A program made the position numbers and the translations under genes. Below, one piece after another: positions 28,053 to 37,556 of a DNA stretch of 43,287 bases. Position 1 is the first letter of the stretch. Each line of letters opens with the position of its first letter. The notes below the pieces were generated by a model. The model was not told the origin of the DNA. It did not search any database and was given only the letters and a program-made list of their open reading frames with translations. The stretch is from a virus. The DNA is taken from positions 1-43,287 of the IMG/VR virus record IMGVR_UViG_3300025410_000035; one strand, 5' to 3'.

Positions 28053-29231
28053 ATGTATACATTCAAGTCGTTTTTAACAGAAGAAACCGAAGAAGGTACG
28101 AAACTTAAGCATATTACTCATGCTGAGGATCGTCCTTTGCAGCATGGAGCAAAAGGGTTTCAACATGCATATAATGCTTTACATCATGTGCATGACCATA
28201 TCAAATCAGGTGCAAATAGTTCGGCTCTAACTATGAAATATGATGGTTCTCCGTCAGTTGTTTTCGGTCACCATCCAGAGACAGGTAAGTTTTTTGTTGC
28301 ATCAAAATCAGCCTTCAACAAGAACCCTAAACTGAATTTCAACCACAAAGATATTCAAAAGAACCATGGCCACGCACCAGGTTTGATGGACAAACTACAT
28401 TCCGCACTGAATCATCTACCAAAAATTGCACCAAAATCTGGTGTGTATCAAGGTGACCTGATGTATTCAGAAGGTGATTTGAAACACAAAGATGGTGGAA
28501 AAGTATCGTTTGAACCAAATACCATCAGATACACAGCCTCCGGTGACAAGGCAGATAAGATCAAAAATTCTAAGATGGGTATTATCGTGCATACACAATA
28601 TCACGGTAACGATATCCATACGATGGCTGCGGATCCACATCCAGACCTACACAACTTTGCACAACACAAAGACGTATGGCACCAGTCTGCAAACCACGAC
28701 ACAAAACACATTCACTATTCTGAAGAAGACCAAAAAGAATTTAAAAAACATATGGCCGAAGCTGATAAGATTCATTCAGCAAATAGAGGTACAATGTACA
28801 AAGCCACAGAACCACATCGTGGTGAAGGTAGTCATCTAGAAACTTACATTAACCATACAGTAAGAACCGATGAAGAACCTACTTCTGAAGGTTTGAAAAA
28901 ACACATTCAAGATAAGTATGACAAGTCAGCAGCTAAACTAAAAACTCCTGCTGGCAAGGCAAAACGATCACAAGAAGCAAAATCGCATATGTTACATATT
29001 GATGCAAATAAAGAACAATATGATAACATGTTAAAAATGCACTCACATCTACAAGCTGCTAAAAATGTTCTAATTAAAAACTTAGAACAACATGAGGGTG
29101 GACTTGAACATCATATTGACAACAAGAGAAGTAAGCCAGAAGGTTTCGTTGTCAATCATGGTGGCGAACCAACTAAATTGGTTAACCGTAAAGAGTTTGC
29201 TCGTGCCAATTTATTGAAGGTTAGAAAATGA
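28053..29231 (+). CDS. Ligase/nucleotidyltransferase-fold virion-associated protein (DUF6267-like)
   Basis: 392 aa. Starts MYTFKSFLTE, like a T4 capsid-targeting sequence ending in an L/I-x-E protease site. Then covalent nucleotidyltransferase signatures: MKYDGSPSV (K62-x-D-G, motif I), GVYQGDLMYSEGDL, EGFVV (363-367, motif IV) and KLVNRK (375-380, motif V). These are the motifs of ATP-dependent nucleic-acid ligases. His-rich middle. Product probably joins or caps nucleic acid ends; not demonstrated. Confidence 0.65.
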   Translation: MYTFKSFLTEETEEGTKLKHITHAEDRPLQHGAKGFQHAYNALHHVHDHIKSGANSSALTMKYDGSPSVVFGHHPETGKFFVASKSAFNKNPKLNFNHKDIQKNHGHAPGLMDKLHSALNHLPKIAPKSGVYQGDLMYSEGDLKHKDGGKVSFEPNTIRYTASGDKADKIKNSKMGIIVHTQYHGNDIHTMAADPHPDLHNFAQHKDVWHQSANHDTKHIHYSEEDQKEFKKHMAEADKIHSANRGTMYKATEPHRGEGSHLETYINHTVRTDEEPTSEGLKKHIQDKYDKSAAKLKTPAGKAKRSQEAKSHMLHIDANKEQYDNMLKMHSHLQAAKNVLIKNLEQHEGGLEHHIDNKRSKPEGFVVNHGGEPTKLVNRKEFARANLLKVRK

Positions 29232-30223
29232 AAACACTGAATTACTTATTGTTTGAAGCATTAGAAATGTCACGTGGTTTCATCAAAGGAACTGGTGCAG
29301 AAGCTGCACGCCACGAAAGACAATACATCACACCACATCTTGGTGCAACAGATTATACTCACACTCTAGGTAAAGCACATGATGATGTACCGGCTGGCGC
29401 AAAGTTAATGTTCCACAAAACAGAAGTGCTTGATGGTAAATTGCATGTACATGCTACTGACGACCAAACTCGTACAAAACATGTTATTCCAGTTTCAAAG
29501 ATTCATAAACCAGGTGAAGTAAAAGCCAACAAAGGTTTTGCATATGAACAACAATTCGTTGACCGTTTGAAGAAACATGGTTTGATGGAAGGTGAAGCTG
29601 CTGGTTTCACATCAGGTAATGACTTCAATCTAGTTAACAAAAAGAACAAGACCAAACACAAAGGTGAAGTACACAACGAAAGTGCTTTACAAGGTGAAAC
29701 AAAAGCAGGCAAGACAGCCGCATTTGGTCAACTAACAATTGCATACGATAAGAAAAAAGGTGGTTGGCATATTCCAGATGATGCTCGTCAAAAACGACCT
29801 GGTTATGCAAAACACATTGAAGACAAGGGTATTGTTGAACATATGAACAAACACCACAAACCAGAAAAACAAGGTCTGGTTGCTGGTGGTCCACTTGCAA
29901 AGAACGTTATGTTTGAACATGATAATTTAGAACCAGCAAATGCATATTTGGGTGACCATCATGTAGACGTTGTTCAAGTTGGTAAACATGGAACATACAA
30001 GGTCGGTAAGAAAGATAAAACAGGCCACGGTCTTCCTAGTTTGACAGGTAAAGGTCAATGGAGAGTCCGCCAAAAGACTGCCGATCCACTAAAACGTACA
30101 GTACAATTCATGGTTAAAAATGCAGATAAGAGTCACGTTGACCTAGATAATGATGACCACTTGGCAGCCATGGCAAAAACATTGGGTCATAAACCACTTA
30201 ACTTCAAGAAATCAGAAGAATGA
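29228..30223 (+). CDS. Possible nuclease-like virion-associated protein
   Basis: 331 aa. Short N-terminal segment MKTLNYLLFEA resembling a capsid-targeting sequence. Central GFAYEQQFVDRLKKHGL ... SGNDFNLVNKKN ... QGETKAG has the E, D and E-x-K order of a PD-(D/E)XK nuclease core. Lys/His-rich. Overlaps neighbours by 4 nt. Confidence 0.5.
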   Translation: MKTLNYLLFEALEMSRGFIKGTGAEAARHERQYITPHLGATDYTHTLGKAHDDVPAGAKLMFHKTEVLDGKLHVHATDDQTRTKHVIPVSKIHKPGEVKANKGFAYEQQFVDRLKKHGLMEGEAAGFTSGNDFNLVNKKNKTKHKGEVHNESALQGETKAGKTAAFGQLTIAYDKKKGGWHIPDDARQKRPGYAKHIEDKGIVEHMNKHHKPEKQGLVAGGPLAKNVMFEHDNLEPANAYLGDHHVDVVQVGKHGTYKVGKKDKTGHGLPSLTGKGQWRVRQKTADPLKRTVQFMVKNADKSHVDLDNDDHLAAMAKTLGHKPLNFKKSEE

Positions 30224-32121
30224 AATCATTCCTACAGTTAGTCGAGGAAAAAGAAAAAACCAAAAAGCCAGTCGTAATGGCTTTTGGTCGTATGAATCCG
30301 CCTACAACCGGTCACTTAAAACTGATCGATAAGGTACGTTCAGAAGCAGAGAAACGTAAAGCTGCACATACAATTATTGTTTCTCATTCACAAGACACCA
30401 AAAAGAACCCACTTTCTGGTGCTCAAAAGGTTAAACACCTAAAGCGTTATTCTCCAGGTACTCACTTTGAAGCATCTTCAAAAGAACACCCAACAATTAT
30501 GCACCATGCAGCACGTTTACATGCAGCAGGTCATGACCACTTGGTGGTTGTTGGTGGTTCAGACCGTGTAAAAGAATACCACGATTTATTGCACCGTTAC
30601 AATGGAAAACCAGATAAGTCTGGCCATGTACCTTTCAACTTTAAAAAGATTGAAGTGGTTTCAGCAGGACACCGTGATCCTGACGCTGAAGGTGCAGAAG
30701 GTATGTCCGCTACTAAGATGAGAGATCACGCCAAGAATAATGACTTCAGTTCATTCCGTCAGGGTGTGCCACATCACGTTTCAGATAACCATGCAAGAGA
30801 ATTGATGAAAGATGTCCGTAAAGGTATGGGTATCAACGAATCTTTTGACCATGGTATCTTTAAGGCAGTTTTTGTGACTGGTGGTCCAGGTTCTGGTAAA
30901 GATGTTGTTATTCGTGAAGCCATTCCAGAAGCACATGCAGTAGAATTGAATGTGGTTCAAGCTTACGATTACCTTGCAGACAAAATGAAGTTGTCGGAAC
31001 AGTCTAGTGACTACCGCAGAGAAGCATTGCGTACCCGTGGTCCTTTGATTATCAATGGTCCAGCCGATGACATTCAACGTATTTCATACATCAAAGAAGA
31101 GCTAGAAGAACTAGGATATAACACTTTGATGATTTTTGTACACACTTCCGATGAAGTATCACAAGAGCGCAACACCAGATTGTCACGTATGATGGTAGAA
31201 TCCGTAAGACATGACAAATGGATTCGTTCACAAAAAAGTAAAGATATGTACTTTGAAATGTTTGAACACATGATTGAATTTGATAACTCCGATTCGATTA
31301 TTGAAGAAAATATCAACGATATCTACCAAATTTCTGAAAAATTCTTTGATAAAAAGAGTTTCAATGACATTTCTGAGAGCTGGCTAGAAAGTCAAGGAAA
31401 GCTAAATATACTAGAGAAAAGTTCGAAATCTATTCAGACTTCTACCGTTAAAAAATACAACCCTTTCTATCAGGCAGCTGGACCGTCAGATGCAATTCCA
31501 GACAACGATAGAAAGAGAAGTTCATCGGATCAAATCAAGGGTGATACTTTCCCTAGAAAAAATCCTAATGGTAATGGTCATTCAGGTGGTGCTTGGTCTG
31601 GTGCATATAGTACCGAAGAAGCAAAACCTATGTTAAAGATTAGTGCTCCTCCAAAAGAACCAAAATTTAGACTTGATAAAGATAAATTGAAGAAGTTGAA
31701 AAGAGGAGATACAAGTTTAAGTGCTGCTCGTGTTGGTAAACCTTCTGGCGTTGGACCAGAATATGATACGAGAGCTGGTGGTCAGGGTGCCGCAGCAGGC
31801 GCCGGCTTAGGTGACCAAACGTACAGTGAAGATTATGCTGGTCCTACAACAAGTAATGCAGATGTAAGCAATTATGCAGGTATGACTGGTGTATCCGTAA
31901 ATCCTTTGGATTCAAGATATCAATCTAAAGAATTTGACAAATTTAGAAAGAAATTTAAGAAAGAAGCCATTGATGATCCAGGTTCAACAGACATGGGTGT
32001 TGGCGGAACTCTTGGTGGTGCAAGTAACAAAGAAGGTATGGATACCTACAAGGATACCATGCGTAATGTACAAAACGATTACGGTCTGAAAATTAAAAAG
32101 AAGAAAAAAGGGGCAAAATAA
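30220..32121 (+). CDS. Nucleotidyltransferase-kinase fusion, virion-associated
   Basis: 633 aa. N-terminus MKSFLQLVEE is capsid-targeting-like. Residues 17-190: HIGH-type nucleotidyltransferase (FGRMNPPTTGH, 22-32; GMSATKMR, 161-168, the ISSTxxR-like motif). Residues 210-370: P-loop kinase (VTGGPGSGKD, 219-228). C-terminal 250 aa are low-complexity, Gly/Lys-rich. Domain order recalls NadR-type nicotinamide nucleotide enzymes, but substrate is unknown. Confidence 0.72.
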   Translation: MKSFLQLVEEKEKTKKPVVMAFGRMNPPTTGHLKLIDKVRSEAEKRKAAHTIIVSHSQDTKKNPLSGAQKVKHLKRYSPGTHFEASSKEHPTIMHHAARLHAAGHDHLVVVGGSDRVKEYHDLLHRYNGKPDKSGHVPFNFKKIEVVSAGHRDPDAEGAEGMSATKMRDHAKNNDFSSFRQGVPHHVSDNHARELMKDVRKGMGINESFDHGIFKAVFVTGGPGSGKDVVIREAIPEAHAVELNVVQAYDYLADKMKLSEQSSDYRREALRTRGPLIINGPADDIQRISYIKEELEELGYNTLMIFVHTSDEVSQERNTRLSRMMVESVRHDKWIRSQKSKDMYFEMFEHMIEFDNSDSIIEENINDIYQISEKFFDKKSFNDISESWLESQGKLNILEKSSKSIQTSTVKKYNPFYQAAGPSDAIPDNDRKRSSSDQIKGDTFPRKNPNGNGHSGGAWSGAYSTEEAKPMLKISAPPKEPKFRLDKDKLKKLKRGDTSLSAARVGKPSGVGPEYDTRAGGQGAAAGAGLGDQTYSEDYAGPTTSNADVSNYAGMTGVSVNPLDSRYQSKEFDKFRKKFKKEAIDDPGSTDMGVGGTLGGASNKEGMDTYKDTMRNVQNDYGLKIKKKKKGAK

Positions 32122-33650
32122 TGTTCACAACTAACAAAGTATCTAAGTCATTGCTTGATGCAGTATCTACCATCACAGAAGATAAAAAAAGAATGCTTAC
32201 TGATGATGATTTAGATGAAACTGGTTTTCATAAAGCTGCTCATGCTGCTAAGAAAGCAAATCAGAAGCATTTTGAATTCATGGGTAAAAAATATCCAGTT
32301 ACAGCCAAGTCTCACAAAGAAGAATATGAATTGGCCAAAGAAGGTAACTGTGTTACACCTATGAAAGCAAAAGATATTGCTAAAAAAGAAGTTGGCAAAC
32401 ATGAAAAAGGTATGCATGGTAAGAACGGTGAAGTAGCTCAACACGTTAAGAAAATGCACAAAGAAGAAACTGTAGATGAAGGTCTAAAAGACACTTTGAA
32501 ATCAGCAGGCAAAAAAGTATTGTCTAAACTAGGTCATGGTGACGATGAAGCTATGCGTAAAGACTTGCAAAAGAAAATGGGTATGCCACAAACAGGTAAG
32601 AAACCAGAATCACCAATGGCATCACACAAAGAAGAAACTGAAGTTGCACCTTTGAACTTCAAAGAACGTTTGTTAGAACGTGAAATGACCAAGAAAGAAA
32701 AAGCTAAGAGACATGAAATCTCTGGTGCTATGGAAAAAGACCCATCATACTTCAAAAAGAAATATGGCGCAAATTGGAAAAATGTAATGTACGCTACTGC
32801 TACCAAGAAAGCCATGGGTGAAGAACTTGAACAAGTAACTGAAGCCGAAACAAAAGATGTTGCAACAGATATGTTGAGTGGTCGTGAACAAGGCGAAGGA
32901 AAAACAAATAGCTTTAGAAACTTCAAAGTGAAAATTGAAGGCAGCCAAAAGACTGCAAGAGAACCTGAAGTTGAAAAAGCACCAGACTCAAAAGCAAAAG
33001 AATCTATCAAAGCTCACGGTGGCGGTGTAAACCCAATCGAACAACCAAAAATTGGTGTTGATGGCCACGGTAATGTTGAATTCACTAAACAAGGTTTCGC
33101 TGAAGAAGTAGAATATCTTGACGAAGCAAACATCACACACGCAGCTCACTTTGATGATCCAAAAACAGGTAAATGGGCAAGTATGGCTTTGTTGACTGCT
33201 AAAAACGATGCAGAAGCCATGGAACAAGCTAAAGACTTGTTGAGAACACATGCATATCGTCATTATAAATTGTCTGCTGTTGAAAAACACGAGCCAATTA
33301 AAATGAAGATGAAAATGAAAGAAGAAGTTGAAAACGTTGAAGAAGGTTGGGATGACATGATGAAGGATGTTAAATCCAAAAGTGCTCCACAACCAAACGG
33401 CGGCGCAGGTAAGAAACAAGGTTCTCGTTACGGTGGTTCTAAACAAAAAGACAAACCAGAACATGACGACAAACCAATGAAAGAAGGCAAAGACCCTGAA
33501 ATGGATTCTGGTGCCGGTTCTGCACCAAACTTTGCAACTCCTGCTAATACAACATCTAGTCCAGTGATGAAACGTGTTAAAGAAATCACAAAATCAGCAA
33601 TGGGCCGTGTTAAGAATGAAATGTTGGGTAAAGCATCAGGAAACCAATAA
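32121..33650 (+). CDS. Lys/Glu-rich virion-associated protein
   Basis: 509 aa, mostly charged and low in hydrophobics. Recognisable blocks: HKAAHAAKKANQKHFEFMGK and DPSYFKKKYGANWKNVMYAT, both recurring in proteins of aquatic T4-like phages as I recall. Several (L/I)-x-E sites suggest processing by a gp21-type protease. Probably an internal or head protein. Confidence 0.6.
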   Translation: MFTTNKVSKSLLDAVSTITEDKKRMLTDDDLDETGFHKAAHAAKKANQKHFEFMGKKYPVTAKSHKEEYELAKEGNCVTPMKAKDIAKKEVGKHEKGMHGKNGEVAQHVKKMHKEETVDEGLKDTLKSAGKKVLSKLGHGDDEAMRKDLQKKMGMPQTGKKPESPMASHKEETEVAPLNFKERLLEREMTKKEKAKRHEISGAMEKDPSYFKKKYGANWKNVMYATATKKAMGEELEQVTEAETKDVATDMLSGREQGEGKTNSFRNFKVKIEGSQKTAREPEVEKAPDSKAKESIKAHGGGVNPIEQPKIGVDGHGNVEFTKQGFAEEVEYLDEANITHAAHFDDPKTGKWASMALLTAKNDAEAMEQAKDLLRTHAYRHYKLSAVEKHEPIKMKMKMKEEVENVEEGWDDMMKDVKSKSAPQPNGGAGKKQGSRYGGSKQKDKPEHDDKPMKEGKDPEMDSGAGSAPNFATPANTTSSPVMKRVKEITKSAMGRVKNEMLGKASGNQ

Positions 33651-33651
33651 A

Positions 33652-34893
33652 ATGGATGCTAAAAAAGTAAAAGATATCATTAAGAAAACGGTTGCACCAA
33701 AGTCTACCTTTGGCACCGATCCAAGAGACCCATGGTCCGCAAAAGCTGGCATTGCTGAGTCAGCTTTGCTGGACCGTTACTTGTTGTCTAGAGGTATTCA
33801 ACCAAAATTTGCAAGTAAAGATATAAAGGTTGCACACTCAAAGTCTAATGAGTTTAAGAAGTGGGCTCGTGACCATATGAACACCGAAGAAATTCAAGTG
33901 GAAGATATGGGTCATATGGCAACCAAAGGTGAAGGTGGTAAAACTTCTGACCGTGCAGGTGAAATTAAAAAAGCAAAAGATTCTTATAAAGAAATCAAAA
34001 CACCTCGTGGACCAGGTACTCACAACGAAGGTTATGATGATAACCGTACCGGTTTTGCGAAGAAATCACGTGAAGATGATGAAGGTCATCCAAGAACTAA
34101 ATTCAAAGCAAAATCATTGATGGACCGTCCACATACAGTTCATGTTGATGGTAAATCTTGGAAAAGATTCCCTAACGGTCACCAAGCACACAAGGCTGTA
34201 GAGACACTTACATCAAAAGGTAAGAAAGCTGTTGCTATCGCACATTTCAAAGAAGAAACTGGTTTATGTCCTTTGTGTAATGAGGATCCATGTTCTTGTA
34301 GTCACGGTTTTGTTCAAGAAGCTCGTATGACAGCTGCAATGAAACTTCAACGTGCTTTGGGTCGTGAACAAGAAAGAAGTGAACGTGAACGCCGTTTAGG
34401 TGCAGAGTTGATTAAAAAACCAACAACACCACAAAAACAAGACCACGATCCACTTTCACAAACACCTAAAATGACACAGGAAGATGTTGGTGATGCAAAG
34501 GCTGCTGTTAATGCAGATGGTCTACCTAACGCACAACTAGAACCGGTGTCAGAAGTTAAAAAACAACTATCAAAATCGGCTCGAATGCTTAAATCTATCT
34601 TTAAAAAAGATATGATGAAAGAAGATATGTACGACCATGAGAAAGAAGATAAGTCTGTTGCCACATACGGTAAAAAACCAAAGATGGACTCAGCAGACCC
34701 AAAAGACAGTAAAGGTGAGAATAAACCACAAGCTGCCGCAGTTCTAACTGGTGGTACAACACTAACAGGTCAAAAACGTGATACTATTGAAATTGATCCG
34801 ATGATGAGAGCACGTCCTGGTCAACCTGATCCTACTAAGAAGAAGGAAGGTGAGAAGGATGACAAAAAAGACGATAAGAAAAAAGATAAATAA
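33652..34893 (+). CDS. Charged virion-associated protein with Cys cluster
   Basis: 413 aa from ATG 33652. KxxDPRDPWSAKAGIAESALLDRYLLSRGI near the N-terminus; CPLCNEDPCSCSH (about 218-230) could bind zinc; lysine/aspartate-rich tail. No enzyme family recognised. Follows the 509-aa protein by 1 nt. Confidence 0.6.
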   Translation: MDAKKVKDIIKKTVAPKSTFGTDPRDPWSAKAGIAESALLDRYLLSRGIQPKFASKDIKVAHSKSNEFKKWARDHMNTEEIQVEDMGHMATKGEGGKTSDRAGEIKKAKDSYKEIKTPRGPGTHNEGYDDNRTGFAKKSREDDEGHPRTKFKAKSLMDRPHTVHVDGKSWKRFPNGHQAHKAVETLTSKGKKAVAIAHFKEETGLCPLCNEDPCSCSHGFVQEARMTAAMKLQRALGREQERSERERRLGAELIKKPTTPQKQDHDPLSQTPKMTQEDVGDAKAAVNADGLPNAQLEPVSEVKKQLSKSARMLKSIFKKDMMKEDMYDHEKEDKSVATYGKKPKMDSADPKDSKGENKPQAAAVLTGGTTLTGQKRDTIEIDPMMRARPGQPDPTKKKEGEKDDKKDDKKKDK

Positions 34894-34920
34894 GCCATAA
34901 GTTTTCAAAGGAGAAAAACC

Positions 34921-35541
34921 ATGCCAATGTGGGGTAATACTGACAACGCTAATAAAAAGCCAAAGTCACCAAACACAAGAAACGTAAGAGAAGTAATTCA
35001 GATATCACTAGGCTCTTGGGCAAACACAGGACAAGCTAACCTTACGTTAGTTTATAATGACGGTGCAGGCAACAACGTTGCAAACATCGGTGTTGCTACA
35101 GGTCAGTTCGTATATTTCTATCCTAACGGTGCGAATAATGCTGGTGGTGCTGCTGGTAACGGTTATCCAAGTATGTTTTCATCCAACAACACTGTATTGT
35201 CTATCAGCGGCAACACAGTAACATTGGCTGCTAACGTGTTTGCTAACACATCACCAGGCGCAACAATCGAATTTGATAAGACACTTCCATATAACTCAAA
35301 CAAAGTATATGAAAAGAACTTTAACCAAGACGTAGTATTGGTAACACCAACTCGTATGGCTAACGCATCATTTGCTAATAACGCAACATCACATGCCGGT
35401 TGGGTAAAAGTAACAACAGGTACTGGTGGTCGTGCAGGTCGTGTTCAAACAGAAGTTTTGGTTGCATTGGCAAGTCCAACAGCAGCTAACACATTGTCTG
35501 GTAACACATCTAATAGTTCGACTTACTACGCTGGCGTTTAA
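34921..35541 (+). CDS. Virion structural protein
   Basis: 206 aa, beta-rich, Asn/Gly/Ala-rich. MPMWGNTDNANKKP at the N-terminus and HAGWVKVTTGTGGRAGRVQTEVLVA near the C-terminus match a structural protein repeatedly seen in cyanophage-type T4 virions. Strong AAAGGAG before the ATG indicates high expression. Followed by a UUCG-capped terminator. Confidence 0.75.
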   Translation: MPMWGNTDNANKKPKSPNTRNVREVIQISLGSWANTGQANLTLVYNDGAGNNVANIGVATGQFVYFYPNGANNAGGAAGNGYPSMFSSNNTVLSISGNTVTLAANVFANTSPGATIEFDKTLPYNSNKVYEKNFNQDVVLVTPTRMANASFANNATSHAGWVKVTTGTGGRAGRVQTEVLVALASPTAANTLSGNTSNSSTYYAGV

Positions 35542-35548
35542 TGATAAG

Positions 35549-35571
35549 GGGTGCTTCGGCACCCCATTTTA
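35549..35571 (+). terminator. Terminator with UUCG loop
   Basis: GGGGTGC-TTCG-GCACCCC, 7-bp perfect stem with a stable tetraloop followed by ATTTTAAT. Sits between the structural protein stop and the next ATG (35574); readthrough is probably partial since genes continue. Confidence 0.72.
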
Positions 35572-35573
35572 AT

Positions 35574-35960
35574 ATGTTTGAAAATCTTAATGATGACAAT
35601 TTCATGATGTATGCGATGAAGTGCTATAACTCACCTCATTACATAATGTCTGAATTTGACGGAGATATGAAACGAACAAAGTACCTAAAAAGACTTTTTC
35701 GCAGATATAAGAATGGTGGTTCGTTGAAGGAACGCCTGATACTAAACCACATTATTTTATTGAATAATGTTTTTGGTCCTGAAGCCACGGCTAGAATATT
35801 ATTCTATAAGATAGAAGAACGTGATTATGATGTATTGAAAACTTTTTTGTGTTATCTAAATATTATGCCAGAAACGATTTTGGGTATTAACGGTAAGGAC
35901 TTGTCTTCTTACGAGATACCAATGAACGGCCAAGTTGCAGAAATACTAATAAAAATATGA
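35574..35960 (+). CDS. Conserved T4-like phage protein (DUF7207-like)
   Basis: 128 aa from ATG 35574; the in-frame ATG at 35541 would place the terminator hairpin in the coding region. NFMMYAMKCYNSPHYIMSEFDGDMKRTKYLKRLFRRY and LKERLILNHIILLNNVFG match a helical protein conserved in cyanophage-like T4 relatives. Function unknown. Confidence 0.72.
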   Translation: MFENLNDDNFMMYAMKCYNSPHYIMSEFDGDMKRTKYLKRLFRRYKNGGSLKERLILNHIILLNNVFGPEATARILFYKIEERDYDVLKTFLCYLNIMPETILGINGKDLSSYEIPMNGQVAEILIKI

Positions 35961-36466
35961 GAACATTCAAACAATACGTAAACGAAAGATGCTGGACAGG
36001 TTACAAACCAGTACCTGGCAAAAAGCCATACTCTAAAGGTTCATGCAAAAAAGAAGATATCAATTATGATATCGAAATGTATGAAGCTGACGATGAAGAA
36101 GAATTCACTCACGTTTTGGAAATGGTGAATGAAGAAGGTGAAGAACTGGACTTGTTCATTGTTGCTGAATCTGATGAAGATGCAGAAACACTTGTAGACC
36201 TAATTGAAACAGCTGCATGGCAACGTAAAGAAGGTAAGAGTGCAACTGGTGGACTAAACGCCAAAGGTATTGCATCATATCGTAGACAAAATCCAGGTTC
36301 TAAATTGAAGAAGGCTGTTACAGGCAAAGTAAAACCTGGTTCTAAAGCTGCTAAACGTAGAAAATCATTCTGTGCTCGTATGTCTGGAATGAAAGGCTCT
36401 ATGAAGAAACCAAATGGTGAGCCAACCAGAAAAGCACTAGCTTTACGCAAGTGGAAATGCAGATGA
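35957..36466 (+). CDS. Conserved phage protein (DUF6321-like)
   Basis: 169 aa. N-terminal MRTFKQYVNER is capsid-targeting-like. C-terminal block AWQRKEGKSATGGLNAKGIASYRRQNPGSKLKKAVTG...KAAKRRKSFCARMSGM is a well-conserved basic module of aquatic T4-like phages. Likely nucleic-acid binding because of its charge; no activity known. Confidence 0.72.
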   Translation: MRTFKQYVNERCWTGYKPVPGKKPYSKGSCKKEDINYDIEMYEADDEEEFTHVLEMVNEEGEELDLFIVAESDEDAETLVDLIETAAWQRKEGKSATGGLNAKGIASYRRQNPGSKLKKAVTGKVKPGSKAAKRRKSFCARMSGMKGSMKKPNGEPTRKALALRKWKCR

Positions 36467-36660
36467 AAAAATTTAAAGACTACATAACAGAAATGGGTGC
36501 AGGTGCTGCAGCTGCTGCAGGACCCACAAACGCTGTTAGTTCAGGCGCAATCGCTGGTTCTGGTGGCAAAGGCGGAGAACCTGGTGTTGATATGAAAAAA
36601 CGAAAACGCAATTATAATCCCATCATGATGAGTATGGGTAAAAGAAAGGCGCAGAAGTGA
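36463..36660 (+). CDS. Small capsid-targeting-like protein
   Basis: 65 aa from ATG 36463 (ATGA overlap), MKKFKDYITEMGAGAAAAAG... The first 10 residues resemble the T4 internal-protein targeting sequence (MKTYQEFIAEA) with an I-T-E cleavage site. The rest is Gly/Ala-rich with a basic tail. Confidence 0.6.
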   Translation: MKKFKDYITEMGAGAAAAAGPTNAVSSGAIAGSGGKGGEPGVDMKKRKRNYNPIMMSMGKRKAQK

Positions 36661-36893
36661 TTTTTGATGATATTGTAAATTATGTTGAAGATCAGTTTGG
36701 CATCAGAGTTCAAACTGAAAAAGCTGCAAATGTAATGTTTATGAAAGTGTCTGGATTGGATGATGTTAGTTTGGCTAGATATATCAACGAAAAATACGAT
36801 GTTAATATAATTACAAGAAAAGTTGAAGGGTATAAATTCTTCAACAATGATTGGATAAAAATAGAGAATGTGGATTCTAAAGTTCTTACCTGA
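36657..36893 (+). CDS. Small hypothetical protein
   Basis: 78 aa from GTG 36657 (overlapping the previous TGA), MIFDDIVNYVEDQFGIRVQ... No family recognised; alpha/beta and acidic. Overlaps the spanin gene start. Confidence 0.6.
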   Translation: MIFDDIVNYVEDQFGIRVQTEKAANVMFMKVSGLDDVSLARYINEKYDVNIITRKVEGYKFFNNDWIKIENVDSKVLT

Positions 36894-37305
36894 TTGGTTG
36901 TTTTATGTGATACTATTATGTGGCATCGCTGGCTTAGTTGCAACCTACATTCTCAAATATCTCTCTTTTATTCCCCTAATTTCAGTTTATAGACTTCCTA
37001 TTAGAATTGCATCATGTGTTGCAATCGTGATTGGTCTATACATGTCAGGTGCAATACATGACAATAACGCATGGGAAGACCGTGTCAAAGAGATGCAAGC
37101 CAAAGTCGCCAAGGCTGAACAAGAATCAAAACAAGCCAACGACAAGATAAATGATAAGTCCAAGCAGAGATTGGACAGCAACAAACAAAAAGAGATCATC
37201 GTCAAACAATACATTGACCGTGAAATCACCAAATACGATAGTACTTGTGTAATTCCAAAAGAATTTGTGGATGCACACAATCAAGCAGCGGAGCCACCAA
37301 AATGA
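36868..37305 (+). CDS. Inner-membrane spanin (Rz-like)
   Basis: 145 aa. Hydrophobic N-terminal segments (about 9-32 and 46-64), then a periplasmic coiled coil (75-125) and CVIPKEFVDAHNQAA near the end, as in i-spanins. Immediately followed by an overlapping lipoprotein gene, the usual Rz/Rz1 order. Joins inner and outer membranes at lysis. Confidence 0.72.
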   Translation: MWILKFLPDWLFYVILLCGIAGLVATYILKYLSFIPLISVYRLPIRIASCVAIVIGLYMSGAIHDNNAWEDRVKEMQAKVAKAEQESKQANDKINDKSKQRLDSNKQKEIIVKQYIDREITKYDSTCVIPKEFVDAHNQAAEPPK

Positions 37306-37556
37306 AATATTTTATTCTGGTATTAATGCTTGCAGGATGTTCAACTACTGTTCCGGTGACAGCTAAATTTCCTGAACCACCTAAATATACAGATAGGTGC
37401 CCACAATTGGAAAAACTAAAAGAAGATGCCAAACTGAGTGATGTGGCCACTACTGTTAATGTTAATTATTCTACATATTACGAATGTGCTGTGAAAAATG
37501 ATGCTTGGAATGAATGGTATCAAGTTCAGAAACGTATATTCGAAAGTGTAAAATAA
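37302..37556 (+). CDS. Outer-membrane spanin (Rz1-like lipoprotein)
   Basis: 84 aa from ATG 37302. Signal peptide with lipobox LMLAGC (Cys12) then TTVPVTAKFPEPPKY; Pro-rich start after the lipid Cys is typical of o-spanins. Overlaps the i-spanin stop by 4 nt. Confidence 0.72.
   Translation: MKYFILVLMLAGCSTTVPVTAKFPEPPKYTDRCPQLEKLKEDAKLSDVATTVNVNYSTYYECAVKNDAWNEWYQVQKRIFESVK

Noticed and set aside
35541-35573. Start codon at 35541 for the DUF7207-like gene
   Set aside because: It would place the UUCG terminator hairpin within the coding sequence and has no Shine-Dalgarno sequence; ATG 35574 gives the conserved N-terminus.
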